Below, piece by piece: positions 33,391 to 46,574 of a stretch of 64,000 bases of DNA. The stretch comes from Rutpela maculata. Lineage: Eukaryota; Arthropoda; Insecta; Coleoptera; Cerambycidae. Each line of letters starts with the position of its first letter. The stretch's first letter is position 1. The position numbers were made by a program, and so were the translations under genes. Location of the stretch: the NCBI GenBank assembly GCA_936432065.2, contig OW386285.2, forward strand, positions 101,375,869-101,439,868, written 5' to 3'. The notes beneath the pieces are model-generated. The model was not told the origin of the DNA. It ran no database searches and saw only the letters and a list, made by a program, of their open reading frames with translations.

Positions 33391-34215
33391 ATCCCATTTT
33401 TTTATTATCACTCTACATCCATGACGTAGAAGTAACTAAACCTAAGGAATTTTAAACGACTATATTAATGACTATATCTTTTAAACAAAATTAAGCCGGT
33501 AAAATCTGACAGGAATATTGTACCTATTAATACAGTACCAAATAACTAAATATAATGCAAAAGAGTGCCCGCCCGCATATGTCGATTTCGACTCGTAGCG
33601 CGCTCGATCGCAGGACAGTCAAATTTAAAAAAATCATGTCTTTCGTTTCACTCAAAATATCAGTTTGAATTAATCACTAAAAATAATTTTGGCTTTTTCT
33701 TGTAATTTCGTATGATCTAGTTTTTGTCAATTTCCCAAAATAAAAAAAACTCGCAGGCTACATTTTTCAATTCGCTGGCTGCGTAGAGGTTCACATGTTT
33801 TTTTCTAAAATTTCTAGAATTATTAGATATATTTTGACTACACTGTTGCATTAAATTCACTGTGTGCTACAATTTAAAAAAAGAATAAATTTTTAGCTTA
33901 TTTTTTGTGGGAGAAAACTCAAGTTATATTTTAAAAATTCAATTTTTCACAATTTCCGAAATAAGGGCAAATTCGCGGATTAAGAGTTGAGGGCAATCCC
34001 CGATTTGTATGCGCCCTCCGGATTCGGATTCCTAGACAATTTTACATCGAGTACGACACTTTTCAGCGGCATATGTCTTTCAGGTACTTAGATTTCAAAA
34101 ACTAAGCCTTAAATTGGAGCTCAGATTCCCGACTATTACTTACGAGGCATCCTTTTGGCATAAACCGATTTTTGAATATTTTTCAAAACAAACTGTGATA
34201 CATTTTTCAATAACT

Positions 34216-34221
34216 TTTATT
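34216..34221 (-). promoter_or_regulatory. Polyadenylation signal AATAAA of the cathepsin gene
   Basis: On the minus strand AATAAA lies ~35 nt past the stop codon at 34,256-34,258, in a suitable context for 3'-end formation. Confidence 0.6.
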
Positions 34222-34255
34222 TAGATATTTGTTATATAACACTGTTATCTTATTT

Positions 34256-37200
34256 TTATAGTTTAGGTAATCCAGCAACAATACCTCCCTCAATTCCAAC
34301 ATGGTTGATTCCACGGATGATTTTGAAGTATCCGTTATCTCCCCAGTCTGAGTTCCAGGAGTTAGCTACCAACCAGTAAGGAGTGTCATTTTCAACTCCC
34401 CATCCCAAAATTCTGATTGCATGTCCACCGAGGTAAGATCCAGTGGTATGTTGGTAGACACCTAATTAATAATAAACAATACTATGTTAGCTATTCTGTT
34501 TGACTCTAAATAACACACGTAGTTGGTAGTGACGTAGCTTGAGAGGGGGCAGGGGGTAAGTGCCTTCCCCCTACCTGAAATTACAGGTATAGGTACTAAT
34601 TTTAAATTTATTGAACACTATTGAAATGAACTTCTTTCCGTAGTAATTAGGATTAGATTTTGGTCATTTCTAAATAACAGTGAGCCATTAACTATTAACT
34701 GTTTATTATCACCTATCGTCAGAATTTGAATTATTTAGGAATGTTAAATATAACAATTTTTGAAAAGTTGAAGGTATTCAATAGGCAATTGGACGAGAAT
34801 AATGTGATGTGTATATTATTCCACGGTAATTGATGTTAAGTCTTTATTATAAAAATATATGTTTTTATTTTCTTCACCGTTGATATTAAATTAATCTGAC
34901 GTATATCCTGGGATTTTCGATCTTTATAATGAAAATTACTAATTTTCTAACGTTTCGGTTTATTTAACCATCGCCAGAGAACTACATGGTATATAAAAAA
35001 CAAACTTTCTTTTTATGTGCTATTTTAGAATAGACACCTAAAATGGAAATAGTGTAGTGCAATTCAATAATATTAGTTAACAGCCCCGCCACCCGATTTG
35101 TGGGCGTTTTAAAGGACAAAGTTTACAATAAATTTAATCTGAGCGTTCAAATGATTAAAAATGTACAAATTAAACTAGGACAATAAAAGAGCTGTTTCAA
35201 CTAGCCCAGTCAATGAAAGAGTTGTAGAGAACATTTAGGAGGGGACAGTTTTTCTCTTCAGGGATGTGTTGGGGGTAGTTAGGAGGTAAAAATACTAGTC
35301 CCCGTCCCTAGCCCCGCCGCTTCAGGGAGGAGGAGGTGGAAAGGTTCCTTTTTTCGATTCTTCTCTTTTAACTCGGAAACGATGCGTCGTATGGAAAAAG
35401 GTAATCTATGCAAAATTAAACGTAATTAAATTTTCCACAAGAATGTTTATATTTATTTTTTTCCTATGTGTTATAGTTTACGAGATACTCGCCAGCGAAA
35501 ATCGATGATTAATAAAAAAAAAATCAATTATGTACCTTGAATATTTTTATCAAAGCGGTTTACCGTGGTCTGCTAATAAATTACAGTCACAAAACAATCT
35601 TTATTTTACAACACTCGACGTATTTACTAACGTAATATTTTGTCGAAATCTATACATTTCCTTAAATATACAGTGTGACTCACTTAAAATAAAGATACCC
35701 TCATAACTTGTTCATTTTGTTTCCGATTTGAATCAAATTTTACTCAAGTATAGAACAAATTAGGATCTACTTATGACCAGAAAATCATTCACATGCTATA
35801 AAGGCAAAGCCGCCTGGGTACCAATACATGAGGAAAAGATTAAAAATCATATTGATGGGTCTTGACGAATTTCACGTAGCCACCACAAATTGCGGAAACT
35901 GAGGATCCCATTTGTCAGATGAGCGTATGTATGAGAAATCACCCATCAATAACCAAACGAAATTTTGGTGTATGTACGTTTGTACGTTTGTGGCGCCGAT
36001 CGGATGCATTTTTTAGAATTTCTAACATTTAAAATGTTTTATTTTTTTCAGAATATTTTGGTACCGCAGGTGACTTTACCTTTGTAGCAGCCGAATGTTT
36101 TTCTGGTCATACGTAGATTCTAATTTGTTCTATACTTGAGTAAAATTTGATTCAAATGGGAAACAAAATAAACAAGTTATAAGGGTATCTTCATTTTAAC
36201 TAAGTCACACTGTATATTTAAGGAAATGTATAGATTTCGACAAAGTATTACTTTGGCAAATACGTCGAGTGTTGTAAAATAAAGATTGTTTTGTGACTGT
36301 GATTTGTTAGCAGACCACGGTAAACCGCTTTGATAGAAATATTCAAAGTACATAATTAATTTTTTTTATTAATCATTGATTTTCGCTGGCGAGTATCTCG
36401 TAAACTATAACACATAGGAAGAAAGTGAATATAAACATTCTTGTGGAAAATTTAATTACGTTTAATTTTTCATAGATTACCTTTTTCCATACGACGTATC
36501 GTTTCTGAGTTATAAGCGAAGAATCGAAAAAAGGAACCTTTCCACCCCCCTCCCCCCCCTGAAGCGGCGGGGCTAGGGGCGGGGACTTTTAGTATTTTTA
36601 CCTCCTAACTACCCCCAACTCATCCCTGAAGAGGAAAATTCTCCCCTCCTAAATGTTCTCTACAATCCCCTTTTGGGCATTCATTGATTGGATTAAACCT
36701 CTTTAAACAATTTAAGAAAAATATATCAATTTGTGTTTTGAACGCTCCCAATTATTAACTTTGTTCTTAAATAATGTCCACAAAATGTATCTAAATGTAT
36801 CTGTGTAACCCATTTTGATGAAATAATGATAAAAAATGTCAAACAATAATAATGTTGCGCCATAGTATTATTATCAGTGACAGCCTACTGTGTAGTAAGT
36901 TATTACTGCTTTCATCAGTAACTATAAAATCTTACATGCATGTTTCGAGCATATTTGATGTCCAATATGTCAAAAAATATTATAGCTAGACCTACCAACC
37001 CTTGCATATTTGAAATGAGAGGAAAAAGAACTAAACGAAAATGTAAAAATATACAGGGTGATCCGTTTAAAAACAATCACCCTCATTTTTATATCACGTG
37101 AACTATGCGGACTATTTTTTGTAGTTGAATTTTAAAAAATATAGATGCAACCCCACAAATTGTTTAATTAATTTTTTTTTAGATCTCTAAAAACAAAGGA

Positions 37201-40200
37201 ATTATGGGGTGAGGTCAAAATATAATCAATAATCCTATACATGAAACGTTTCATCAAAAACTAACTAGTGGCGTGGTAGTTAGAACGAATTGGGGTTATA
37301 GAACAAGCATATAAACTGACATAAAATAGTTTCACTAAATGGTTCCTAGAGTTTTACTACCACCACCAATTTTCTAATTAAGCGGAAAGATACTCACCAC
37401 TTTTGTAGCTGTAGAAATCTTCATATACTTTGAAAGAAGCTTCAACTGGTCCGTTCTTCAAAATTTCCAGCTGGATTTGTTTTACGTCCTTGGAAACTTT
37501 GTATGCAGATTTACCGAAGGTAAGTTCACTTCCGTAACTTCGGGCAACACCTGCATCACATTGCCTGACGCAAGCTGGGGTTCCTCCAACACTGGAGCAT
37601 GCTGGTCTGGTCGATACGATATGATGAGCGCATGGAACTATGGAGTAGGCTTTGCACCCCTACAAAATATTTCTTCATTTTCTACAGGTAATACTCCACA
37701 CAATTTTGACAACTGAATTTGTAAATTGATTGTATAGTCACTTAAAAATACAAATACAGGTTTTACTCCATTTTAAAGGGTAAAAGTAATATTATTTACC
37801 TACAGATACTTAAAATAATACTTCTTTAATGCTTTTATATGATTTTCATAATACCAACAAGTGATTTAGAATTAGCGGAAATTTCGTTGTCTAATAATTT
37901 GACGAGACCAAACCTATGAATAAACTGACTAGAAGAATCACCATAGGGCAAGTTTTAAATGAAAATGTATTATTCACGTCGCTCGTTTTGCTGCTAATGC
38001 TATTTTTCAGTTCTCAGATGATATACGGAAAAGTCTATATTCAATGACAGGAGTAACAATATATTTTTCAGACGTCGATATTAGCAAATATCACAAATTA
38101 ATAACTTTTTTAAAGAATCTGCATAATCATTATATAGCCAAGAAGTCTAAAGTACTAAGATTTGAAATTAATTGAGTTTAAAAAAGAAAAATGTATTACG
38201 CAGGTGGTTGGAATCGGTGGCGGAACTAGGGGGCAATGTACTTCCCCCCCGTCACCATGATGATGCGCCCCTGCTTACATTTGGTGCCCCTTGCGCTCAT
38301 CAAAATATGTTTCTTCTCCTATTTTCCACCCCCCGCTCATCAATTATGAGATCTGGACAAAAAAATTGTTTCCATTCCACCCCCCTCCGCTCATCAATTA
38401 TTAAACCTGGAAATTTTTTCCATTATTATCCCGCATTAGCAAGATTCAAATATGGCCACTTTATTTTTTAAACGAACTGCCTCCCGCCCCAAAAGCTGGG
38501 TACGCCACAGATTGGAATGAACGCTTTTAACAAAATACTCAACATGGTGGCTAAATATTTAGGACCTCACTATGTTGCCCAGTACAAGGGCCATTGCTTC
38601 AGATATCCTTTTGCAGATGCTGAAGCTGATATAATAAATGTTAAGAGTGGTTGGAAATCTATCACCGTGGCAGGGATGTATCGAGGAATTAATTGAGAAC
38701 AAAAAAAATTTAGTTAACAATATTTCTGATTGGCCAAGAATGAATTCCCACGGACAATAACAAAAATTTGGCGAACAAATCCCGATTGACGAAGAATGTA
38801 TCTCCATAGACATGTCAATTTTTTCTGAAAATTATCGTGTTGTCTTTTCATGCACCTTTAATTTTGCTATCAGTTTTGCTAACTTAAGGAAATCTGTTAT
38901 TAATATTTATAATTAATAACTATTTCAATTGAGTTTCCTTCTTCATTTTTTTATCAAATACCTAATCAGATAATAAGCTCTCAGTTTACACTCTTAATTT
39001 TATATACTAGGCAACCATACTCCAAAAAATTTTGAATAGTAACATTCTAAGCATTAGTGATATTACATATGATTAAATCTCGTCTTAATTCGAGTCTCTT
39101 CATATATGTATGTTTTTAAATAATTTACTTACATCAGTAGTACCGTAATTTCCACCAGTAACAATACCTTGCTTAACCCAGTATTCCCAAGCAGATTCAA
39201 GGTATCCACCCTGGCATCCTTTTCCGCAACTGTCTCCACAACAATCAAGCAAATCTTCAGCTGAAACTAACACTTGTTTTTCTCCATTGGAGTGGATGCA
39301 AATTCTGTCACTCATTGCCTCAACAGCACCAAAAGCCTAAAAAAACATAATATTGAGAACTTTTATTAGGATGTCTAAAAGATAGAGAAAGTGAGTATTT
39401 TTATTTGAAATATTGTACCATGGTTAATAGTCCAATGCATTTAGATGAAAACCAATTTAAAATTTTACGCGACAAAAAGTGTGCAAATCAACTTTTTTGA
39501 AAAAAAAAAAAAAACTCAAAAAAACCAATATTTTATCAAAACATATTTTTGAATTGTGATAATTCAAACAATTTAAATGCGAAATTACGAGAAAATTCAT
39601 ATGGGGGTTTTCGAAACCACTGATTACAATTTTGATATTATAATTGCTAAATTCAAAATAATGGATTCAAAATGGTTGACTCAAACTTGAAAATCAAGCA
39701 AATATTGTAAAAAAATTAATGTGGGTATTGCTTTTTACGTATTATATAATCTACATATTGTCATATTGGAGCCACCTTTTTGAATCTTGCAAAATTTTGG
39801 AATTTCCTGAGGTTTGAAAGGTACACCCTGTTATCCATGCAAAATTTCAAGTTTCTAGCTCATCAAGAAGAACAATTCACTGGATAAATAAATATACATA
39901 AAAACTTTGTTACATTCTGTTTTATATGAAACCAGAGTGTAACTATATGTGTACTTTTGTCTGCAAATTGTTTGGATACTTCTCGATAAGCTAGAAAATT
40001 GAAATTTGGCGTAAAGGTGAGAAGTACTTTCACGACTCCCAAAAAAATACAAAAACTTGAAAAATCAGAATGGTGGCTTCAAACTTTGAGTCAATTTGTG
40101 ATTTTTAACGATCCCTGTAGCGGAGCACGGGCATCTTGCTAGACCTACTTAAAGATTAAATAATAGTAGCAGCAAATGCAGGTTTCGAAAGAGGAGACCT

Positions 40201-42729
40201 TCAGGTATAAGATTCTGGCACTGAAAAAATTTAAAAAATTGTTTTGTAGAAGTTACAGCTGTTGAAAAAGTTAGCACAACGATTTTCGACTCATAGTTTT
40301 TCTCTAATTGCGTAAAAACAATAAGTAAGTTGTTAATATAAAAAAATTCTACACAACATCTGAAAGTATATGATTCAAACTCTAATGTTGTCCGCTCTAC
40401 AAAATGTTAAAATCTTATTTATTAACTAGGTAACGCCATTTGAAGTTGAGTGTATGAGATGCAGAAATGAATTTTTTTAAAAGGAGGAGGGCCTATAAGG
40501 CCGATTTTCGGCCCTTTTTATTTTTGGTCAAAAAATTTTGAATTTTTTTTTATCATCATACATATTCAATATCTAATCTATTCCACCCCAAACAGAACTT
40601 CCCCCAACCCATCCCTTTCCATGTAACCCCGTTAAATTATTATAGAGCCAGTTTATATTAGCACGCATGCTTAGATGTTTTTGAATTTGAAAGTCATATT
40701 TCTTTTGAATAAACTGCACCTAAGCTCCCTCTATTATTACAATACCCCAACATCCCCCAACACTCCCAACCCCCAATGACAGGCACCCCTCCTCCCACAA
40801 CATAAACCTTTATGCTGTTACCAGATATAAAATAGTTTTAACAGGACTTTTTATTTACATTATTAATAAAATGCCAATTCCCCTTATACCCCTCCCCCAA
40901 CACCCTCTCTCTCTCGAACCATTCTGTTGTGTAGAGAGGTTTAGGTTAGAATTTTTTGTTTTTTTGTCTGTTGATTTAGAGTTTAGAGTATATGTACTTA
41001 ATATACCTGGTAGGAGCATAAAGGTTTATGTTAGTGGGGGGAGAGTGTGCTTGTCGTTGAGGGTTGGGGGTGCTGGGGTGTTGTATGGTGTTTCTCGAAA
41101 TTTTTTTACCAAAAAATAAAAGGAGCCGAAAACCGGACTTATAGGCCCTCCCTTCTTTGTCTTTTAAAGGGCTGTATTTTACAAAATAAATTTTTATAAT
41201 TTTTTTCACTTCATACGTATTATAATTTATTGTTTTGAGAGTATAATCCTATAATATGAAGTTTTTTAAAAATATATATAAGAATGACTGCTGTTTAACT
41301 AAAATAACCGACAAATTTCACATCGCGTAACTTTATCTGTTAATAGTTATTAATTTAAAAACACTTTTTTCAAAACAAGTATATAGTCCAAGCAATGGAT
41401 CTGACGTCACTAATGCAGAAGGCAATTAAAGACTATCGCTTGTATATTGGCTTATCTCTTCTTACAGTCGAACTTCCTGGAATGGACATAAGGATGTATG
41501 TCTTCCACAGTTTACAACCTACGCGCGCTCGTCCTGCTCGTTAGATTTGAGAGTAATGATAACGCGTACGTTTAGACTACATAGAAGCGCATCGGTCTCG
41601 TGATTCAATCGCCAGTGGCAAGCGTATCGTTTGTTCTTCATAACGCAATTAATTCCTTATACCTAAATTCACAAGCTAGAAATCTGTTTATTTTGTTCTA
41701 ATTGAGTCTACTGCCAATGCCAGTCTGATTGTTTATTCTAGTCTATTCCAATTTATTATCATTATTCATTATTAACAACATTATTAATTGTTATTTTAAT
41801 AATAAATTTGCTCCACCTATGGTATGAAATCATTGAAATCATTTAACAAATTAGTTCAGGCAAAATAAGATGATGACGTCAGTTTAATGATCCATTGCTC
41901 CTACTATATACACCAATTACACAATTATATCGAAATGTTGTTTGACTTTTGTCATTTGGTCTCATTAGTGAAAAGTTATACCACTTTTTAGGTAACTTTT
42001 TGGGTAACGCGCGCCCGCTCGCACTGTCGAAGCGCGCTCGAGTACCTTGCCGCTGAGTTTCGTCCCGAGCATTACTAGGAAAATTTCTAGCCCCAACTCA
42101 CAAAAAAAAAGGTATCCATATTTTTATGTAAAATTTTCTCCTTTTTATCTTTGTACTCTTATCATTTTCCGAGAAAAATCAAATTAACAAAATTATTCAC
42201 AAAAATGTATATTTGTGCACCTAATTTCTCAAATAAAAAAAATTGCACAAAGTGGCTCGGTAAACTTTTCATATTATCATTTTTGAGAATATCTTCTCAA
42301 ATTTTCAGCGAGTTCAGAGAATTTCCGAAACAAGAATCTAAATGCATTGGACTATAATGTCCTAATAAAATATTCAATTCGATTATTCGGTTTACCCACC
42401 CAACAAGAACCACATGCAGCCTGATCTCTGATATCTGAGATTGAAGCACAGTTAGACCATTCATCACGTGCATCGAAAAATTCAGGAATCTTTACTTCAG
42501 CTTCTACTTCAATCACTTTCTCTTTCAATATTTCCTTTGGACTTTCCAACACACCAACTAATGAACGAAGGTGAGATATAGGAACATTGGCATCGAAGTT
42601 CCTTCCAGCTTTCCATGTTGATTGTTTACTGTTGATGCTATCTATGAATTCGTCAGACAACGGACTTAGTACGGCGCTAGCTGCAGCATATGAGACTGCG
42701 ACAAGAACAAGACAGATAATGGCCTTCAT
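34256..42729 (-). CDS. Cathepsin B-like cysteine protease (complete, 4 coding exons)
   Basis: Exons 42,400-42,729, 39,133-39,336, 37,398-37,659 and 34,256-34,461 join with GT/AG introns to 333 codons. Residues 1-19 form a signal peptide (MKAIICLVLVAVSYAAAS). A peptidase C1 propeptide (SDEFIDSINSKQSTWKAGRN) precedes the mature enzyme, which begins near KIPEFFDARDEW. The oxyanion Gln and catalytic Cys109 are in QAACGSCW, His279 in GGHAIRILGWG, Asn299 in VANSWNSDWGDNG. The cathepsin B occluding loop is present (CKAYSIVPCAHH, His190-His191, then RPAC), which predicts dipeptidyl-carboxypeptidase as well as endopeptidase activity in lysosomes or the gut lumen. The usual Cys in the DHCGIE motif is Val here (NHVGIE). 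An AG acceptor just before the ATG (42,740) suggests a 5'-UTR intron with a further upstream exon. All residues needed for catalysis are present, so the gene looks functional. In beetles, expanded cathepsin B families digest dietary protein; that role here is inference. Confidence 0.95.
35105..36785. repeat. 1.7-kb palindrome in cathepsin intron 3
   Basis: Left arm from GAGCGTTCAAATGATT via TGTAGAGAACATTTAGGAGG, GGGGGTAGTTAGGAGGTAAA and CCCGCCGCTTCAGGG pairs with the right arm ending GTTTTGAACGCTC. Inner arms include AAAGGTTCCTTTTTTCGATT, the segment near GCAGACCACGGTAAACCGC, and CTATACTTGAGTAAAATTTG. Centre near 35,950. Non-coding foldback element. Confidence 0.85.
38205..38510. mobile_element. 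Possible hAT-like insertion in cathepsin intron 2
   Basis: GTGGCGGAACTAGGGGG at the left and GGGTACGCCAC at the right resemble the inverted CAGTGGCG...CGCCACTG ends common in insect hAT MITEs. The interior has two near-copies of CCGCTCATCAATTAT. No exact duplication was identified. Confidence 0.4.
39767..40085. repeat. Palindrome in cathepsin intron 1 (distal)
   Basis: GAGCCACCTTTTTGAATCTTG pairs with CTTGAAAAATCAGAATGGTGGCTTC-like sequence at the other end, and CAAGTTTCTAGCTCATCAAG with CTCGATAAGCTAGAAAATTG. About 320 bp, non-coding. Confidence 0.6.
40481..41158. mobile_element. Foldback element in cathepsin intron 1
   Basis: AAGGAGGAGGGCCTATAAGG...GGCCCTTTTTATTTTTGG pairs with CCAAAAAATAAAAGGAGCC...CTTATAGGCCCTCCCTTCTTT-type right end. 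Inner C-rich (CCCCCAACACTCCCAACCCC) and G-rich arms also pair. The open frames across it are palindrome artefacts. Confidence 0.75.
41379..41910. mobile_element. Probable MITE in cathepsin intron 1
   Basis: TATATAGTCCAAGCAATGGA on the left pairs with TCCATTGCTCCTACTATATA on the right; TGACGTCA occurs just inside both ends. ~530 bp with a non-coding, not fully palindromic interior. Confidence 0.65.
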
Positions 42730-42739
42730 GGTGGAATAC

Positions 42740-45700
42740 CTAAAAATATGAATTGATAGAATAAATATGGGTGTATATTATGATTTTTGAAAAAAAAAAT
42801 AAAATATATTTATTAGAGACCTATTTTTTTTTTACAATTTTTAAGACAAATATTTCTGGTATTTTAAAAATTGAAATTGACTTCTTTACGATTTTCATAA
42901 GCAATGTAAAATGACTGATTCGTTGATAAACAGAACAAGTTATAAAACATATTTAATCGTTTTAATTTCCATCTGATTGGGTTGTGTTGTTATGTTTTAT
43001 TTGCCAAAAACATCTGCAAAGTTTACTTGCACATGTGTAAGCTTCTGGATGTTATCGGCAAACATATATTCATCAAACGTAATTCAAACTCAAGTTAAAT
43101 GAAATAATACGTATTATTTAAAAACAATCAAGATTACTTAATAGAAATATTTTGCACTTAATATTCTTAGCAATAATTTTATCTTGCATAATCTTGTACC
43201 ATACATTTTCAGTTATTTTTATTAATTGGCATATGTTATCGTTATTTGCAATCAGTCTATGCTGTTGAAAATATTACCTTATCAGCGAATTGTATGATCT
43301 GACTTTAAAATCTTTGATGAACTGGAAGATATATTTTATATAATACTGGTTTATAATAAGATCTCCCGTTTATAATAAAACTAACTAAACAGTCTTTGGT
43401 TTGTTGACTTTTATAATTTATGTTTTTTATTTCCATAGCGTGCTTAGTACTATTATGTACAGGCTGTTTTGTGGGGACCTTTACATAGGATAATGGGTGT
43501 TAGAGTACATACATAGGATAATGGGTGTTAGAGTACATCAAGCTGATTCTAAAATGTTTCCTATGAAGCCTTGGCTCTATTTTTATCCAATTATGGAGCC
43601 ACCATATATTTTTTAACCGTTTAATTCAACTGGTCTAAATTTTGCACATATGTTTATAGTAGTCAAATCTATCAACAAAACTGTATTTAGTAAATAGTTC
43701 AGTAAATATTTTTTTTTTGACCAGCAAAAACAAGGCACAATTAAAAAAAGTAATATTAATAATTTATATCAAAATCTTGAAAAATTAGATTTGTTTAATA
43801 TGAATAAAAATTTAAAATATTTAAGCGATTTGAATGAATAACAGTTTTAATTGATGACAATAAGAACACAACAATTAGAACAATTGAAGTAAGAAACTAC
43901 TATAAATAATTACAACAAGCAATAACCCAACTAACATATATGTGTATGTATTACTATTTAATGAATAAAAATAATAAACCATGTGATATTAGTTTTGATA
44001 AAATTATAGTTTATTGAAATGGCATATCTCAAGCTAAAAATAAAAAGAAGGGAGAAATATATAAGGATTTAGTAGCATAATAACGAAAAATTACATTGAC
44101 ATAAAATGTAATATCTATTATTTATTTACGAATGTCTTCTAATTGCAAAAAATTGAAATGCGCAATATCATGTATTTAAAGTTAAAAAAAACCTCATTGC
44201 TAAAAGTACGGGGATTATATTTTAAAAAATAACGTAGTTTTGTAAAAGATACTAAAATTTAATTTAATAGTCATTGTATTGGTTTACTGCTTCACTCTTT
44301 ATAGTCTCTATGATTAAAAAATAATTTGTTATTTGAATTTAATTTTAATTGTCAAAAAGGAAATATCGTTTAAAGAACAATATGAAGGTGCCCAGAAATA
44401 TTACATATCGTTTGTAATTAATTTATATAGCTTATGCAAACATGTTTTATACAGGGAAATTTTCGATGACTAACCAAGGACACTATTTTTCTCGATCCTA
44501 CCCTATATTTTCTTTAAGATACAGTATTGTTACTTATAAACCTGAGACATGTTTTATTATTTTTTCGATTCTCTAGACGTTATTTTTAGGAGATAAATGT
44601 GGTAAATGATTCCAAACGAGAAAAAGGAAAAAACCACAGATATGTGTAGCAAATTTTAACTGAATAAAAGGGTGAAAAAATATAGCGATTAAAAAATTTC
44701 ACCAAAATTAGAAAATTATCAGTAACGATTCAGGGAGTATATATCGGAGTGTATTGAAATCAACTTGATCTCTATCTTCTATTAAGTTATATACAGTTAC
44801 TTACAAAGCGCCCTCTATATGATAATATTTCGCTCAAACTTACGAAGCTAACCAAACTTGCCAAACTAAATTTTAAATTTTGGCGAATGCGCAAGGAAGA
44901 ATGAAATGTATCACAGTTCAGATGTCTATGAAAATTAATTACCTATTGATATAACGTTGACTCTAATTAATAGTCACTGTCGTGAATGGCTTTTATATTT
45001 CTACTTTTATTAAGATATTCTTATATGCATCTTTGAAAATAATAATAATAAGCTATTAATGGTACAAAATAATTAAAGTATTAAATTAATTCAAGTTTAA
45101 AAAGTTGGCCAATCTTTAAAATATATCCACCCAGTTTAACAAAATAACAAATACAATCTGTCAGTTATATATTATACTTGTACATTACCCAGGAGGAACT
45201 GCCACTTTTTAGTTACAAATAGGTTAGTTGAAAGACAACTAAATATTAATAAGAAAGCACAAGTTTTTATATGTTTTCAAATGAATTTACAAGTGGTTGA
45301 TAAAGAAATTTCATGAGCAAAATCAGTGTATCAATTATTAATAACTACGTATTTAAGTAATTAAAACAATGAGTACTTAATAATAAGGAAAGATTTAACG
45401 TAATTAATGTACGTATGTACATGTCTGAGTGATGCGTGGACACTCTTTTGAATAGAGAGTGAATTATCTTAATTATAATAAATAGTATGGATGACAGAAG
45501 CGGAAAATTAGCAAGAGATGAGGATTGCTGCTGAATTGCAATGAATATCTATTTTTTTAAAATATGAATTTTGCTATTATGGAGAGCTGCAAGGGTGAGT
45601 CATTTTTCTCATATTAGGACACACTAATTTAAAAATTAGATAAATAGAAATAACTAATTATTTAGGAAAAAAGAGGATACACCTAATTCAACTTGCTTTA

Positions 45701-45743
45701 TCTCGTGGTTGATGGAATATCACCTCAAACGCTGTCTAATTGT
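42740..45743. other. Upstream region of the cathepsin gene, no gene seen
   Basis: About 3 kb of AT-rich DNA. It should hold the promoter and a 5'-UTR exon of the minus-strand protease gene, but neither could be placed. No coding sequence recognised. Confidence 0.45.
43483..43538. repeat. Perfect 28-bp tandem duplication
   Basis: ACATAGGATAATGGGTGTTA plus GAGTACAT occurs twice head to tail with no mismatch, implying a recent slippage or duplication event. Confidence 0.9.
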
Positions 45744-46250
45744 AGTCTATGTAATGAAGCAATATTTGACGAGTTGTTTGTAAATATTTCGTAAAAAGAC
45801 GAGATTACCTCCCCCCTCCCCCCCGCTTTCGAGGGTTCTGAAGACGATGGAAGTGGTGGGAGAAGTTTTTGACTGCCGCAACCTCCTGAAATGGCCAAAA
45901 ACCACCTCTTATATGGGGTTCCCTTTATGTTTTCATAAATAAACGAGCCTGAGGAGTGATTTGTCGACGGGTTATACTTGAAATAACATGGAAGGGGGTT
46001 ATGGAGTAAGTGAAATCCAGACAGCAGGCCTAGGGGGGTTAAACCCTCCCCATTTTTTTCAAATGATTCGGTTCAAACGCGTATCCTCCCATTTTCGGGG
46101 TCGCTGATCACGTGAAAAATATTAATTTTCATCTCCAACCCTTCTTCATCCCTCCAACAGCCAGAGACCACCCCTCACTCACCAGAAAGCATGATAGTTA
46201 TTTCTGTGCATATCCCTTCATTTTTCACGAAAGAGAAAGTGGTAGCGACC

Positions 46251-46493
46251 GAGGTTGTCATCCCCAAAAGGGACGACTGGAATCCACTCGAGGACATACT
46301 CAGGCCTGCCGATATCGTCTGGTTTACAGACGGATCTAGGTTTGAGGAAAGTGCTGGAGCGGGGATATACGGTGAAAGGCCCAGAGCTGAACTTTCTTAT
46401 GCCCTGGGCAAATTCGCCACGGTATTCCAGACCGAGATCTTTGCTATTTTGGTCTGCGCACAGGAGAATATTCGAAGGAAATATTCCAACAAG

Positions 46494-46574
<81 letters not shown>

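Larger units (their letters stand above)
26045..34105. mobile_element. 8-kb region bounded by ~550-bp inverted repeats
   Basis: 26,050-26,620 is inverted at 33,500-34,100: outer GACATACAGCTGAAAAG matches GACATATGCCGCTGAAAAG; then CCGGAGGGCGCAT; and at the inner edge CAGTACCAAATAACTAAATA with its inverse. The arms are ~85% alike by eye. Between them lie a frame of unknown origin (26,891), a nearly full-length LINE (27,239-31,800) and a foldback element (31,880-33,390). It is best read as a long-TIR DNA element that lost its own gene and received later insertions. Confidence 0.8.

Noticed and set aside
37477..37716. Plus-strand 79-codon frame over cathepsin exon 3
   Set aside because: Antisense shadow of the minus-strand exon, which has clear splice sites and conserved protease sequence.
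38172..38471. 99-codon frame in cathepsin intron 2
   Set aside because: Covers a repeat with C-rich tracts and hAT-like ends; no conserved motif.
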